From positions 276,365 through 340,364 of the forward strand of contig JAGASE010000020.1 in the NCBI GenBank assembly GCA_017621875.1: a stretch of 64,000 nucleotides of DNA, in the 5' to 3' direction. The notes beneath the pieces are model-generated. The model saw nothing but the letters and a program-made list of their open reading frames with translations, searched no databases and was not told the origin of the DNA. Of the stretch, positions 1-10,566 are shown in pieces; within the stretch, counting starts at the first letter, position 1; each line of letters opens with the position of its first letter. A program made the translations under genes and the position numbers. Origin of the DNA: Clostridia bacterium (GTDB lineage: Bacteria > Bacillota > Clostridia > UBA1381).

Positions 1-497
1 GTTAAAAGATTTTGGTCCTCAAAGCCCAACGCATTCAGTGCCGCATTTACTATTCCCTCTGAGCCGAACATACTATAGATAATACCCGACAGAATAACCC
101 AGTTAAGGAAATGCGGGAAGGTATAGGTTACCTGCAGCACTCTTTTATATTTTGTCATTCTAAGCTCGCTGAAAAGTATCGCGAGGATCGGAGGCCAGAG
201 ACAGCCTCCGAACAGATTGATAAGAGATATGGTTACAGTATTTTTAAGTGCATTTAAGAAACCAGCCTCTGTAAACATTCGCCTAAAGTTTGCAAGTCCT
301 ATCCATTCACTTCCCCATATTCCCTTGCTTGCATTATATTCCTTAAATGCAAGCTGTGCACCGTAAAGCGGAAAATAGGAAAATATTATTACATACGCAA
401 CAATAGGTATTAACAAAATGTATATGTACTTGTATTTATATAACGCAAGTCCTATTCTGCTCTTTAAGCTGTCCTTTTCTAAATTTTTGCTCTTCAT
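1..497 (-). CDS. LplB-type carbohydrate ABC transporter permease (3' end outside window)
   Basis: The first 165 or so codons of an integral membrane permease run off the left edge. Reading down from the ATG at 497, the protein starts MKSKNLEKDSLKSRIGLA, then a hydrophobic helix (YIYILLIPIVAYVIIFSYFP), then the FKEY and GLANF segments typical of binding-protein-dependent sugar permeases of the LplB/YtePQ type, with further helices after it. A GGAGG lies 13 nt upstream, rather far. It is the last visible gene of the surface carbohydrate locus and probably works with the solute-binding lipoprotein at 10567-12117; a second permease would be expected beyond the edge. Confidence 0.85.
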   Translation of the reverse strand, partial: MKSKNLEKDSLKSRIGLALYKYKYIYILLIPIVAYVIIFSYFPLYGAQLAFKEYNASKGIWGSEWIGLANFRRMFTEAGFLNALKNTVTISLINLFGGCLWPPILAILFSELRMTKYKRVLQVTYTFPHFLNWVILSGIIYSMFGSEGIVNAALNALGFEDQNLL

Positions 498-542
498 TAT
501 ATTAGTTTCGCCTCCAAAAATCAGATTTTATCAAAAGAGCTG

Positions 543-3149
543 TTACTTAATCACAACTAAAACGTAACCGATATATGCACGGGAATTCATAATAACCCTT
601 GCACCTCTTCCGTTTGCCTTATAGGTTTCTATATCAGACGTACCTCCAAGACGTACACTGCGTTTGCCGCCTTCCTCCTCCAATACGACAACAGCAACTC
701 TTTCCATCGGAAGGGTTTCAATTTTATCCCATGCAATGCGTGCGAGATTTTCATTCACGTCTGCAAGCTGAACATATCCGCCCTCAAGATTATATACCTG
801 TGCCTGCATAATTCTTCTTCCGGTAGACTCATGATTTCCGTCTCCTATGTAGCTGTCGGAATAAAGTATATTCTCATCATAGTCATATACAAGCACGAAA
901 TTGCATATTTTGTTATCACTGTCGGTTGCATATAAAACCACATCACCTATATTTACCTTGAGATTGGTTACTGCATCATTGTTATATTGCTTTGCCGAAG
1001 TTAATACAGAATCCTCGCTTGTGTAAAGCTCAACCTCTCCCTGCTTGCCAACAAGTGTAACCTGCTGCACAGGCATATCATCCTCGTCCAAAGTGGTCAC
1101 GATTTTCTTTACTACAGAAACATTTGCCTCGCTTGATGCTTCGGGGTTTACCGACGCATGCAGCACCGCAATGTCGCAAAGTGCCGAGCCATTGTTATAC
1201 ACATATCCGTCAACCTCATATGGAGTCTCATTTTGCAGTCTTGTTATCGGCTCTACCTTATACGTAGCCTCACCCGTTTCATCGTCCTCACTTACAACAA
1301 ACATTATTGTGCTGTCCTTTAACGTAAGCTTACCAAAAAAGGATTTAAAGTACGAATAATATTTATATGTAGAGCTGCCGCTTTTAAATATGTTATATAC
1401 TCCAAATTCTGACGGCACCGAATTAGGTCCGCCGGCTGTATAATCCGACGCGAAAACTACCTTGTCGATTCTTTTTTCCTCGTCTACCGTATATGCCAAA
1501 ACAGGTGAATTGCTTGTAAAGAGATTTTTAAGCACCTCAGGGTCCTTTTCACTTCCGTGTCCCTCTACTCTCACCTTTTCTGCACAGGTATAACCTATAA
1601 TTTTATTGTACGGAGTAAGAATCTTGACATAACATTCGCCGTCATCACCAACTATCGCCTTAGTTACATAGCCGATAGCCATTGGCAAATCATCACGGCT
1701 CATTCCGTCCGTTCCTGCAAGCTTTCCGCGGAAGTCAAGGCTGAAGGTGTATTCTTGATTAAATGAGAGTGAACTTATATCAATGGAATTACTTACATAA
1801 TAGCTCACATCGTCAATCTCAACTATACCTTCCTCAGCGTCAATCCCTGTTACTGCTCCGCTTACACTCTCAGTGCTGATTATTGCTCTGTATGCAATAA
1901 TTCCGTCCTCGGTTTCCTCACCGATTACAGATACTACATTACCCGATTTTACGTCTGAAATCTTCTTTTGGCTGCCGTCGCCTGTCGTTACGATAGTTTC
2001 AGTTCCTTGGCTTTCCGACAAAACTGCAGACAGACCGCTTTCCTGGTCAAAAATCGTTACCTGCTCATCATCACTGCTCTTTCCTGAAACATAGATGTTC
2101 TTATAATCAATAACACGCACAACATCAATATCATTGTCATCATTATTATCAATAAGAATGACATAACCGTTTTCAGGTATCATCTTCTTCTCGTCATAGG
2201 TCATCATTGCTCTGTCATTATATGCAATGTCTATCTCATATCCGAGTTTTTCACGCTTTGTTCTGCCCTCATCGGTTTCATAAAGATACGCCCTGCCAGT
2301 ATATGAGCCTATTGAGGTTTCATCAATAACAATAATTTCATTTTCGTCATCGGCTGTCAAGAATACTACTTCATGGGTGTCTATATCTACAAAGCAGTCA
2401 ACATTATATCCCAAAAACTCATTAAAATCATCATATGATTTGTAGCTCCTGCCATCAATGCTTATATATCCGTAATTAGCAGCTGTTTCCTTTACACTGC
2501 TGTAGCTGTCAGATTCCAAAACTCCTGATACTCTTTCTAAATTAAAGAAATATTCGGGGATGGTTTCACCGCCTGCTATATTGCCCGATACCGTTCCTGC
2601 CTCAACAAAGGTAATTGGCAGAACAGTTACCTCCAGTGCATTATAGATAAGCTTAACAAGCGTTGCATATGTTATTTTGCCGTTTACTGCATTTGCAATT
2701 CCGTCTGTTAATATATCGTAATTCTTTTCCGACACTATTTCCTCGGAATTAAATTCTATTATATTATCGGTTGCTTTCAAAATCAGCCTTACGGCATCAG
2801 AATATACGATAGGTTCATCGGGTGAAAATTTATTTTCTCCTGTTCCTACTACGAGCCCCATGCCTTTTAACAGCTCAATAGCTCCACACTCCTTTGTGTT
2901 TACCGTAACATCATCAAAGCTGCTTTTTGTTCCTGTGCGAACTGTTTCATTGATAAGAGCTGCAAGTGTTAAAACAAAATCCGCTCTTGTTATGTATTCC
3001 TTTTCCTTCAGCTTGCTGTCCACTATCGACAATCCTGTTACAACACGTTCTTTATACAAATCGTCGGTTATTTCAGCTTGGGCTAAGCCCTGCGGAATAA
3101 CTGAAAGGGAGAGAATTGCTGCCAGAATAAAACTCATTACCTTTTTCAA
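543..3149 (-). CDS. secreted protein with N-terminal SLH domains, large uncharacterised C-terminal region
   Basis: This 868-aa protein starts with a clear signal peptide (MKKVMSFILAAILSL, cut near Ala-Gln-Ala at about 25). Two S-layer-homology-like repeats follow at about residues 45-170, with the segments ITRADFVLTLAALI and FSPDEPIVYSDAVRLIL. They would bind the protein to cell-wall secondary polymers. The remaining ~690 residues look beta-rich and have no catalytic motif I recognise. The ATG overlaps the stop of the preceding SLH gene by 4 nt (ATGA), so the two are translationally coupled. A structural or scaffold role at the surface is inferred. Confidence 0.8.
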   Translation of the reverse strand: MKKVMSFILAAILSLSVIPQGLAQAEITDDLYKERVVTGLSIVDSKLKEKEYITRADFVLTLAALINETVRTGTKSSFDDVTVNTKECGAIELLKGMGLVVGTGENKFSPDEPIVYSDAVRLILKATDNIIEFNSEEIVSEKNYDILTDGIANAVNGKITYATLVKLIYNALEVTVLPITFVEAGTVSGNIAGGETIPEYFFNLERVSGVLESDSYSSVKETAANYGYISIDGRSYKSYDDFNEFLGYNVDCFVDIDTHEVVFLTADDENEIIVIDETSIGSYTGRAYLYETDEGRTKREKLGYEIDIAYNDRAMMTYDEKKMIPENGYVILIDNNDDNDIDVVRVIDYKNIYVSGKSSDDEQVTIFDQESGLSAVLSESQGTETIVTTGDGSQKKISDVKSGNVVSVIGEETEDGIIAYRAIISTESVSGAVTGIDAEEGIVEIDDVSYYVSNSIDISSLSFNQEYTFSLDFRGKLAGTDGMSRDDLPMAIGYVTKAIVGDDGECYVKILTPYNKIIGYTCAEKVRVEGHGSEKDPEVLKNLFTSNSPVLAYTVDEEKRIDKVVFASDYTAGGPNSVPSEFGVYNIFKSGSSTYKYYSYFKSFFGKLTLKDSTIMFVVSEDDETGEATYKVEPITRLQNETPYEVDGYVYNNGSALCDIAVLHASVNPEASSEANVSVVKKIVTTLDEDDMPVQQVTLVGKQGEVELYTSEDSVLTSAKQYNNDAVTNLKVNIGDVVLYATDSDNKICNFVLVYDYDENILYSDSYIGDGNHESTGRRIMQAQVYNLEGGYVQLADVNENLARIAWDKIETLPMERVAVVVLEEEGGKRSVRLGGTSDIETYKANGRGARVIMNSRAYIGYVLVVIK

Positions 3150-4822
3150 TTTGATCCCTCCATTCTTTCAACAAAGCCGTTTATAATAACTGCCGCCTGT
3201 GCTCTTGTCATATTGCTCTTAGGAGCAAAGCTTCCGTCGTCCATTCCATTTATCATTCCACAACCGGCAAGAGCGTTTACTGCCTCTTTTGCATATTCGG
3301 AAATTTCACCTTTATCGGTAAACTCTGCCTGAATTTCCGCATCCGGTGCTGTATCCTTACCGAGCAATGCACGGTATATGATAGCCGCTGCGTCCTGCCT
3401 CGTTATCGGCATGCCCGGTCCGAAGCTGCTTTCGCTTATGCCGCTTACAATTCCGTTTTCCGCCGCTGCCATTACATATTTATAGTACCATGCAGAGCTT
3501 TCGACATCATCAAAGCTGAGAGATGTATTCTCCTCTCCCATTCCCATTGCGGAAACAAGCATTTTAACAAATTCCGCTCTGCTTACATTATTCTGCGGAT
3601 TAAAGTTTCCGTTTTCGTCACCTGAAACGATTCCCTTTCGGTATAGATTTTCGATGCTGTCTTTAGCCCATGCTACATTTGCAATATCGGCAAAAATTTC
3701 GATTGTCTGCACCTGCTGCATCTGCGGCAGCGATACCAAGGATGAACCTGTCGAACTGCCGCCTGAGCTGCCTCCGTTGCCGCCCGAATTTTTGTTCTTA
3801 AGTTTTTCCTGTATGCTTTCTACCGAGGAATTGAATTTTTTAACAATATCCTCACAGCTTGAATATGATTTTCCAAGCATGAGCTTTATTGCGTCAGAGC
3901 CGCTTGAGCCAAGCTTTTCATATTCCGTAAAATCTATTGAAAGCTCGCTCTTTGCACTCTCAAGCAAAGCGTACATATCTCCCCAAACGCCGGCACTTTC
4001 TGCTTGATTTGAAAGAACCTCGTCCTTAAAATATTTCAAAAGCTCGGATTTAAGTATAAAGTCCTTTCTCATCATAGCGTCAACAAGAGAGCCTTTATCA
4101 TCTTCACCTGAATTTCTGAAGTAATTCGCCGAGGCAGGTGCGTCCACGTCTGCCAGCTTAAGGATTGTCTCCTCGTACAAAGCCGCGTCCTCTAAGCTGT
4201 TCATATACACAACAACACTGCAACCCGCAAAGGAATTTTTAAAGTTTGAAATTGTTGAAATATCTGTTGTAAGTATATTCTCACACACTGTTTGCTGTTT
4301 TTCAGCATCATCTGCAAGCAGTGAATAGTACGATGTGTCAAGCTGCAGATATGTCGCATACTTTTCAACAAGCTGCATAACCTTTGCCGCATCGTTTTCC
4401 TTTTTAGCCTCTTTCAAAGCCTGTAAAATCGTAGTTGTTTCACTTGTAGGATAATACGTAAACTCATTTTCCGCCGCTTCGTCAAGTCCGTCCGCTGCAA
4501 CGCTGAAGGTGTAGCTTACACCGCTGTTCTCTCCCACCATCAGATAGTCAAAGCTGTAGCCGCCTTCAGAATCTGCCGTTGTCTGGTCATACCAGTTAAG
4601 CGTTCCCGTTTCCTGTGCGGCAACTCCGCTGATTCCGGGATTGGTTTTATAAACCGTAAGCGAAACGATTTCACCGGCAAGCTCCTTGCCAAGATTTCCG
4701 GTTACATAAATTCTTCCGGTGTCTGTATCGTAGTCTATTGTAGGCTGTGCCGCACTTTCGGCACTTGCCGCACCGCCCATGGCTAAAAGGGCGGCAGCGG
4801 CATATATAACAAATCTTTTCAT
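3146..4822 (-). CDS. secreted protein with three C-terminal SLH domains
   Basis: This 558-aa protein has a signal peptide (residues 1-21, ending ASAESA), then a beta-rich module (about 25-125), a helical middle region (about 130-345), a Gly/Ser-rich linker (GGNGGSSGGSSTGSS) and three SLH repeats (about 370-555; RAEFVKMLVSAMG, TRQDAAAIIYRALLG, TRAQAAVIINGFVE). The C-terminal SLH trio is the standard non-covalent cell-wall anchor of Gram-positive bacteria. It sits between the GH99-like gene (16-nt gap) and the next SLH gene (4-nt overlap), so it probably displays or scaffolds components of the same locus. The function of its N-terminal half is unknown. Confidence 0.85.
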   Translation of the reverse strand: MKRFVIYAAAALLAMGGAASAESAAQPTIDYDTDTGRIYVTGNLGKELAGEIVSLTVYKTNPGISGVAAQETGTLNWYDQTTADSEGGYSFDYLMVGENSGVSYTFSVAADGLDEAAENEFTYYPTSETTTILQALKEAKKENDAAKVMQLVEKYATYLQLDTSYYSLLADDAEKQQTVCENILTTDISTISNFKNSFAGCSVVVYMNSLEDAALYEETILKLADVDAPASANYFRNSGEDDKGSLVDAMMRKDFILKSELLKYFKDEVLSNQAESAGVWGDMYALLESAKSELSIDFTEYEKLGSSGSDAIKLMLGKSYSSCEDIVKKFNSSVESIQEKLKNKNSGGNGGSSGGSSTGSSLVSLPQMQQVQTIEIFADIANVAWAKDSIENLYRKGIVSGDENGNFNPQNNVSRAEFVKMLVSAMGMGEENTSLSFDDVESSAWYYKYVMAAAENGIVSGISESSFGPGMPITRQDAAAIIYRALLGKDTAPDAEIQAEFTDKGEISEYAKEAVNALAGCGMINGMDDGSFAPKSNMTRAQAAVIINGFVERMEGSN

Positions 4823-4838
4823 TGAAGCTCTCTCCTTA

Positions 4839-7800
4839 TTACTCTATCCTGATATAGTCAAAAAGAATTGCACCTGTTCCATTGATCGGGTCAATTCTCA
4901 GCTGAGTAACTGTACCCTTCCAGTTTTCATTCTGTGACATATCAAATGTATATTCAACAAATTCCTCATCTTTGGTTGAAATAGTCTGCTTTACCGAGTT
5001 TGCTGCACTTATTCCGCCCGAAGCTGTGGATGCAAAGAATATCTGCATGATGTTGCTGCTTGATTCATTCTTAACACCAACCTTGATGGTTTTTAAGCTT
5101 GATGCATCTATTTCAACCTTATGCGATATCTGTGGGTCGGTAGACATCGACTTAAGTGCCAGTACTCCGTCCTCAACCCTTGCACGAGAGAAATAGAACT
5201 GTGTACTTGCTGTCCAGTCTTCAAGGTCGCCCTTTAATTCAAACTCCCACTGATTTGGAACTCGCTGTGAAATATCATATACAATCTCCGGCTCACTCTG
5301 AGATTCCTTTGTTGTAATCTCAATTGTATTAGTTTCACCGTTCCACGCAACAGTTCCTCCTATTGCCTCGGCAATGAATCTTATCGGAAGATTCGGCAGA
5401 TTATTTACAATCTCAATAGGTGCGTTGAGTTTATACTCTACGCCGTTTACAGTTGCAATATCACTTCCGATTGTAAATACAATTTCCGCATCAGAATGAG
5501 TAAATGTAACTGTCTTATACTTATTATTGTAAAATACTGCACAGTGCAGAGCATCCTGATATCCCTTATGCGGCCATGTAGGAACAAGCGTTGTGCCGTT
5601 CGTTATTATAGCTTCGCCCTTATAGCTCTGCTTTGCACCATCTACGGAAAGTGATATCGGAAGAGTCTCGTTTTCTAAAATCTCTATAGACTCAATACTG
5701 AACTGTGTATCCGCATTTTTACTCATATCGAATCTAAGCTTATTAAGCACGCCGTTCCAATACTTATTACTTTCCATATCAAAATAGTAATCTGTATAAT
5801 CACCCGTTAAGCTTGCATCGCATCTTGCCGACTGTAACTGTGTCCAGGTGTTATTTTCCACTGTTGTAAAGAAAATTTCGACAATATCTGATGACTGTGC
5901 ACTTGTTTTCATTCTTATTTTAATATAAGGTGAATTTGAAATATCAAGCCCTAAGTCATTTACCATTACTATGCCGCCGTCCTTGTCGGAAGACTTTCCT
6001 GCCATAGCACCGTCCTTTATCTCAATGCTTTCAAGCTGCTTTTCTATCTTCCACTCGTTAAAGTCGGATTCATTGTTAAAATACCAGCCTTTATTAACCT
6101 TCGTCGGTATTGTTTTTTTGTCAAGCTCTATGTATTTTAGCCACTTTCTGTCGTTCGGATATCTGTTATTTAATCTGTTCTTCTGATTTTCTGTCGGAAT
6201 ATCATCGGTATGCTCGCCGCCCTCAGTGAAGACCTCACGCACCACATCAAGATAGCCAAAGCCGTTAAGAGTAGACGGACTTATATAGTGACCTTCACCC
6301 CACTCATTCCAGTTGTCAAGCGTAACCATTCTGCTCGAAAGACTGCTTTTATCAAATCTTGGCATAAGGTCGTTCTTTATGTATTGTGCAACCTCCATAA
6401 AGGTCTCGCTTGTTGCGTATTCAACCTCCGGTAAGCCTTCCCAGCCCGATTTGTTATAGCCCACTGTTATATTTGGGATAGAATCCAAAACATTCATTGC
6501 CTTATGGTTTTCCATACCGTTTATCTGGTGCGAAGCCATATATGACTCAGGTCCCCATGAATACAGGAATGCGTAATCAAAGCCGGCATTTTTTGCCTTT
6601 GTCATCTCCGCTCCGCCATCCTTTGTCTGGGCACAGTAGCCAATCAGATACGCCCCGTCAAAGCCTGCCTTTTTACATTCCTCACGCAGATAATTAATTT
6701 CCTCATTCATTTTCTCAATGCTTCCGAACGATTTTTCCATTGCGTTCCAGCCAAACATGAATATTACCGGCTTATTATCTACAACGAGGTATCTGTCGTC
6801 CTTAAAGAACTGTTCTATCCAGTATGGAACAACGCCGTTTCTCCAATGATTTACCGGATCGTTTTTCGCAGGATATGAACAGACGATAAGTCCATACTTG
6901 ATATAATCGGTATATTTTGCGTTATAAAATGCATTCATTGCTGAATTTGACGCAATAGGATTGAGAGGCTTTCCTGTATAGTTGCCCTCCTCCATATACC
7001 AGCATTTCAGTGTTGCGTCAACACCATGCTCCGTCATCCACTTGATTTCCCAGTCGGAAACCTCCGGCTTCGTATCATCATACCAGCCAAGGTACGGTAT
7101 TCTGTTTTCATAGGCTGTAATTGAGTCCCATCCTATATGATGCTCATGCCACAGGTCACACACCTGCATACAGACAATAGTATTATCAGGGTCTGCAGGG
7201 ACTTCCGGCTCGGTAGGATAGTCGGACGGAAGCTCCGGCTCAACATAAGCCACAACGTCACGGATAGTAATTTCACCTCTGCCCTTTACGCTTGTCGCAA
7301 ATTCAAGTCTGTCAATATATTGGCAAGTTTCGTCAAACGGCATCTCGACAAGCTTTCTGCCATTATACTTAATAACAGCTGTATTCGTCTCGGTATTTGC
7401 CTCAATGCGGAGAATGTGCCACATATGACTTGAAACCTCGGTAAGCCTTTCTCCGCTGTTATTTACAAGGTAACCCTTTGACAGACTTAATTTAACCGCA
7501 GTTTCATTTTCATTTTTAAGCATAAAGCTCATGCCGTTTGCAGTTTCTCCGCCCAAAAATCTGAATTCGCAGTTTATAAGTCCGCTCGACTTATCAAAAA
7601 CCTTCCTTACCACAGTGTTATCAATTATGTTTGTATCCTTAATTGTAAGATTCTGATATGCCATATCTCCCGTGCTCATAGGAGTAACGCTTACCGCATC
7701 GGTTTCCACCGATACACATTCCCAGTCATACGGAAATTCACCGGCAAAAAAGCCTTCATTAATAAGATAGTTTTCATACATATTCATGTAAGCTATCTGT

Positions 7801-8414
7801 ACGCTCATTTCCTTTTCTTCAGGAGTTTTTACGCGTACCAGACTGATTTCATCGGTATCCTCGGTAAAGCTTTGCACTCCAATCAGCGTTCCGCCTATCG
7901 AAATTTCGGCTGTTTTATTATCAAGATTGGCAATCGCTTTAACCCTATACCAAACATTTTCGTCAATGTTTACAACACGTACATTTCCTTTTTTGCCGTC
8001 TTCATACACAAGCCAACCGTTGTCAATTCCAAAGCTTACTGCCCTTTCACCCTTTTCATTCATAAGGTCAAGGCTGAACCCCTTATAAATGTCCATGAAT
8101 TTCAGCTTGCACTCATATGTAAGCTCGCCGCTGCTGCGGTTTTCCACTGCATGAGTCATTATAATCGGATATTCGTCCGAGCTGTCAAGAATATTTATGG
8201 AGGAATTGTTAGTCTCTGTTACCTCGCCGCCTCTGCGGTCTATGTTCCAGCCTGTTGGATTATTCGTACTTTCATAAATCGGAGCAGCCCATTTTCCGCC
8301 GCTTTCCAAAAGCCATTGCGGTTCCTTTGCACTTTCTGCACCTACTGCTACTCCCGTAAATATTGAGCAAGCCAGCAGTGTTGACAAAGCCAAAAATCCT
8401 TTTCTTCCCTTCAT
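4839..8414 (-). CDS. secreted multidomain WbsX/GH99-like putative glycosidase with CBM-like and stalk domains
   Basis: This 1191-aa protein has a signal peptide (cut near residue 26). Two lectin/CBM-like beta-sandwich regions (about 30-390) are followed by a TIM-barrel-type region at about 405-735 carrying the WbsX/GH99-like signatures YLGWYDD, KPVIFMFGW and WNEWGEGHYISPS. A CBM-like module follows (about 770-920), then a copper-amine-oxidase-N-like stalk domain (about 920-1036, ending LPIRFIAEAIGGTVAWNG), and a last CBM-like module. WbsX-type domains are usually attached to glycan-biosynthesis proteins or are related to endo-mannan hydrolases. Signal peptide, CBMs and SLH neighbours argue for extracellular glycan cleavage here. 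The substrate cannot be told. Confidence 0.75.
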   Translation of the reverse strand: MKGRKGFLALSTLLACSIFTGVAVGAESAKEPQWLLESGGKWAAPIYESTNNPTGWNIDRRGGEVTETNNSSINILDSSDEYPIIMTHAVENRSSGELTYECKLKFMDIYKGFSLDLMNEKGERAVSFGIDNGWLVYEDGKKGNVRVVNIDENVWYRVKAIANLDNKTAEISIGGTLIGVQSFTEDTDEISLVRVKTPEEKEMSVQIAYMNMYENYLINEGFFAGEFPYDWECVSVETDAVSVTPMSTGDMAYQNLTIKDTNIIDNTVVRKVFDKSSGLINCEFRFLGGETANGMSFMLKNENETAVKLSLSKGYLVNNSGERLTEVSSHMWHILRIEANTETNTAVIKYNGRKLVEMPFDETCQYIDRLEFATSVKGRGEITIRDVVAYVEPELPSDYPTEPEVPADPDNTIVCMQVCDLWHEHHIGWDSITAYENRIPYLGWYDDTKPEVSDWEIKWMTEHGVDATLKCWYMEEGNYTGKPLNPIASNSAMNAFYNAKYTDYIKYGLIVCSYPAKNDPVNHWRNGVVPYWIEQFFKDDRYLVVDNKPVIFMFGWNAMEKSFGSIEKMNEEINYLREECKKAGFDGAYLIGYCAQTKDGGAEMTKAKNAGFDYAFLYSWGPESYMASHQINGMENHKAMNVLDSIPNITVGYNKSGWEGLPEVEYATSETFMEVAQYIKNDLMPRFDKSSLSSRMVTLDNWNEWGEGHYISPSTLNGFGYLDVVREVFTEGGEHTDDIPTENQKNRLNNRYPNDRKWLKYIELDKKTIPTKVNKGWYFNNESDFNEWKIEKQLESIEIKDGAMAGKSSDKDGGIVMVNDLGLDISNSPYIKIRMKTSAQSSDIVEIFFTTVENNTWTQLQSARCDASLTGDYTDYYFDMESNKYWNGVLNKLRFDMSKNADTQFSIESIEILENETLPISLSVDGAKQSYKGEAIITNGTTLVPTWPHKGYQDALHCAVFYNNKYKTVTFTHSDAEIVFTIGSDIATVNGVEYKLNAPIEIVNNLPNLPIRFIAEAIGGTVAWNGETNTIEITTKESQSEPEIVYDISQRVPNQWEFELKGDLEDWTASTQFYFSRARVEDGVLALKSMSTDPQISHKVEIDASSLKTIKVGVKNESSSNIMQIFFASTASGGISAANSVKQTISTKDEEFVEYTFDMSQNENWKGTVTQLRIDPINGTGAILFDYIRIE

Positions 8415-8426
8415 TCAGTTCGCCCC

Positions 8427-10529
8427 CTATCTTAATTCTGCTATCTCTGACATAGGTCTGTGAGTACTTGTGCCGTCCCAAAGGAACGCTCTTACATACT
8501 CTCCTGCTTCTGCTGTGACTGTTGCAGAAATCTGTTCGGTTTCTCCTGCACCAATCGTGGTTTCGCCGGAAATTGCAAATCTTTTTATTGTATCTCCACT
8601 GCAAGCAGCAATTACCAGTACCGCTGTTTTTTCTGCCGGCATATTGTTGCTTACAACAAATTTCGCTTTTATTTTTCCGCTCTGCATCGCTGTAATCGTG
8701 CTTTCATTGCCTTCACCGTCTACCGATACAAAGCTGCTTGTTACTGTAAACTTATCTATCGTAGTAAAGTCCGCCTCATAATCATCGGGAAGTGCTCTTC
8801 CCCAAATATCATATAAACCGGTAAGCTTTACGGTATATTCTTTTTTATTTTCAAAACCCTCTGTCGGTTCAATGGTAATTTCCGAATAAATACCATCATA
8901 CGTACCTGAAATCTCCACAGGCTGACTGCTGCCGTTAATCAGCACATTTTCAGCCGTTATCAAGCCTGCTTCAACCGCACCATTGAATTTAAACACAATT
9001 TTATCTGTTGGAGCGGCTGTTTCACCGTCTGCGGGATTAGTACCGACAAATTCAGGTACATATTTATCGCTTTCGGGGATTTTTGTCAGGATAATTTTAT
9101 CCAGCCATACGCTTCCCGTCAGGGTACTGTTCGGTCCTGTGTTCGGTCTTACCGCTACACTCATTGATGTAACCTTTGCACCGCTTGGTATCAACTCTTT
9201 AAGTGATTTTAATGCAAATGTATATCTTATGAAATGCCATTCAGTATTATCTTCAAATTGATTTGTGACGGTAATCTGTACTTCTTTTGTTGTACCTGCT
9301 TCTCCGTCCTTGTCTGTATAATCTGCCGCAAGATACAGCTTCCAGCCTGTGATTTTTTCAGCAGACGAGCCTGCTGCAACACTGGTAATAGTGGCGTCCT
9401 CACTCTTTTTGAGTGCAAAAGACAGGCTTAGATTGTCACCCAATGAAGCCATATCATCTACCGCGAATGTACCTTTAAATAAATTCCAGCCGCTGCTTGC
9501 GGAACGCTTCAGCGAGCCTTCTCCGTCATATTTAACGCTGTAGTCAACCGAGCCTGTATAAAATCCGGTGCCGCTGCCCAGGTCGTTTGACTCACACTTT
9601 GTAAATTTTTCTCCTAAAAGATTTTCGGTAAAGGTCTGCACCGTTTCAACCATAATTGATGCATTAACCGCCACGTCATATCCCCAGATATCCTTAATTC
9701 CGCTTACCGAAAATTTGTTCAGCATCTGGGCAGAATCAAATTCAATTTCAATATTTGATGTATCGCCCAAATCCTTAATTACTGCTGTATACGCAGTAAA
9801 GCTCTGACCGTTTAAGCTTGTGGTCATATTCTCAATACTTTCCTCTGAAATAAAATCTGTATCAAGTGTTAAAATAACACCCTCTGTCAGACCTTCGGAG
9901 TTTTGAGTTGCCGACATTGCGGTAACCGTTGTCGGCAGCTCGCCCTCCTGTGGAATTACTTTTAAAGAAATTTGATCAATCCAAATTGCACCGTTATTTA
10001 GCATGACAGGGCTTGAACCATTAGGCCACACACTGAATTTTATACCTGTATACGTGCCGTTATCGGGCAGCTCAGCATCATCCACGGTAATTACTTGCTT
10101 AAATCTCTGCCAGCCGCTTTTAGATATTGTTCCGATATCAGATATCTCAACAGCAGTAAGCTCCTTTTCCGAGCCGTCATTATAGCAGATATTGTAAGTA
10201 AGCTTAGCAGGACTTGTAAAGCTTGCCGTTGTATCTGCCTTAACCCAGAAAGAAATTTCTGCAGTTTTGCCGCGTAAATCCTCGTCAACAGTCTTTACAA
10301 ACAGCTGTCTTCCCGTTCCTGTCAGTTTTACGGAAGCTGTGCCCTCATGATATACCTCAGAATCCACCTCCTGAGTATACCTAACAGCACCAATATCTGC
10401 GACATCACAGTTATAAAAGCTGTTACCAAACAGATTACTCGTGTACAACGAGCTGTCAGTTGCCGCACTTACAATAAGATTAGTTACTGTAAATATAAAT
10501 AACAATACAGTGCAAAATAGCTTTTTCAT
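8427..10529 (-). CDS. secreted CBM-like / bacterial Ig-like surface protein
   Basis: This 700-aa protein has a signal peptide (MKKLFCTVLLFIFTVTNLIVSAA). Two copies of a CBM-like beta-sandwich are visible (about 28-190 and 300-485). Each begins with a LFGNSFYNCD or LLGEKFTKCE segment and ends with an IWIDQISLK or VWLDKIILT strand. SbsA-type Ig-like segments lie between and after them (PADGETAAPTDKIVFKFNGA, about 495-595). The C-terminal module ends in a FLWDGTSTHRPMSE segment. The same modules recur in the 1692-aa protein at 12242-17320, so both probably bind the same glycan. No catalytic domain is visible. Confidence 0.7.
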   Translation of the reverse strand: MKKLFCTVLLFIFTVTNLIVSAATDSSLYTSNLFGNSFYNCDVADIGAVRYTQEVDSEVYHEGTASVKLTGTGRQLFVKTVDEDLRGKTAEISFWVKADTTASFTSPAKLTYNICYNDGSEKELTAVEISDIGTISKSGWQRFKQVITVDDAELPDNGTYTGIKFSVWPNGSSPVMLNNGAIWIDQISLKVIPQEGELPTTVTAMSATQNSEGLTEGVILTLDTDFISEESIENMTTSLNGQSFTAYTAVIKDLGDTSNIEIEFDSAQMLNKFSVSGIKDIWGYDVAVNASIMVETVQTFTENLLGEKFTKCESNDLGSGTGFYTGSVDYSVKYDGEGSLKRSASSGWNLFKGTFAVDDMASLGDNLSLSFALKKSEDATITSVAAGSSAEKITGWKLYLAADYTDKDGEAGTTKEVQITVTNQFEDNTEWHFIRYTFALKSLKELIPSGAKVTSMSVAVRPNTGPNSTLTGSVWLDKIILTKIPESDKYVPEFVGTNPADGETAAPTDKIVFKFNGAVEAGLITAENVLINGSSQPVEISGTYDGIYSEITIEPTEGFENKKEYTVKLTGLYDIWGRALPDDYEADFTTIDKFTVTSSFVSVDGEGNESTITAMQSGKIKAKFVVSNNMPAEKTAVLVIAACSGDTIKRFAISGETTIGAGETEQISATVTAEAGEYVRAFLWDGTSTHRPMSEIAELR

Positions 10530-10566
10530 CTTTCTCCTCCAAAATATTAAACAATTTGTCTAAAGC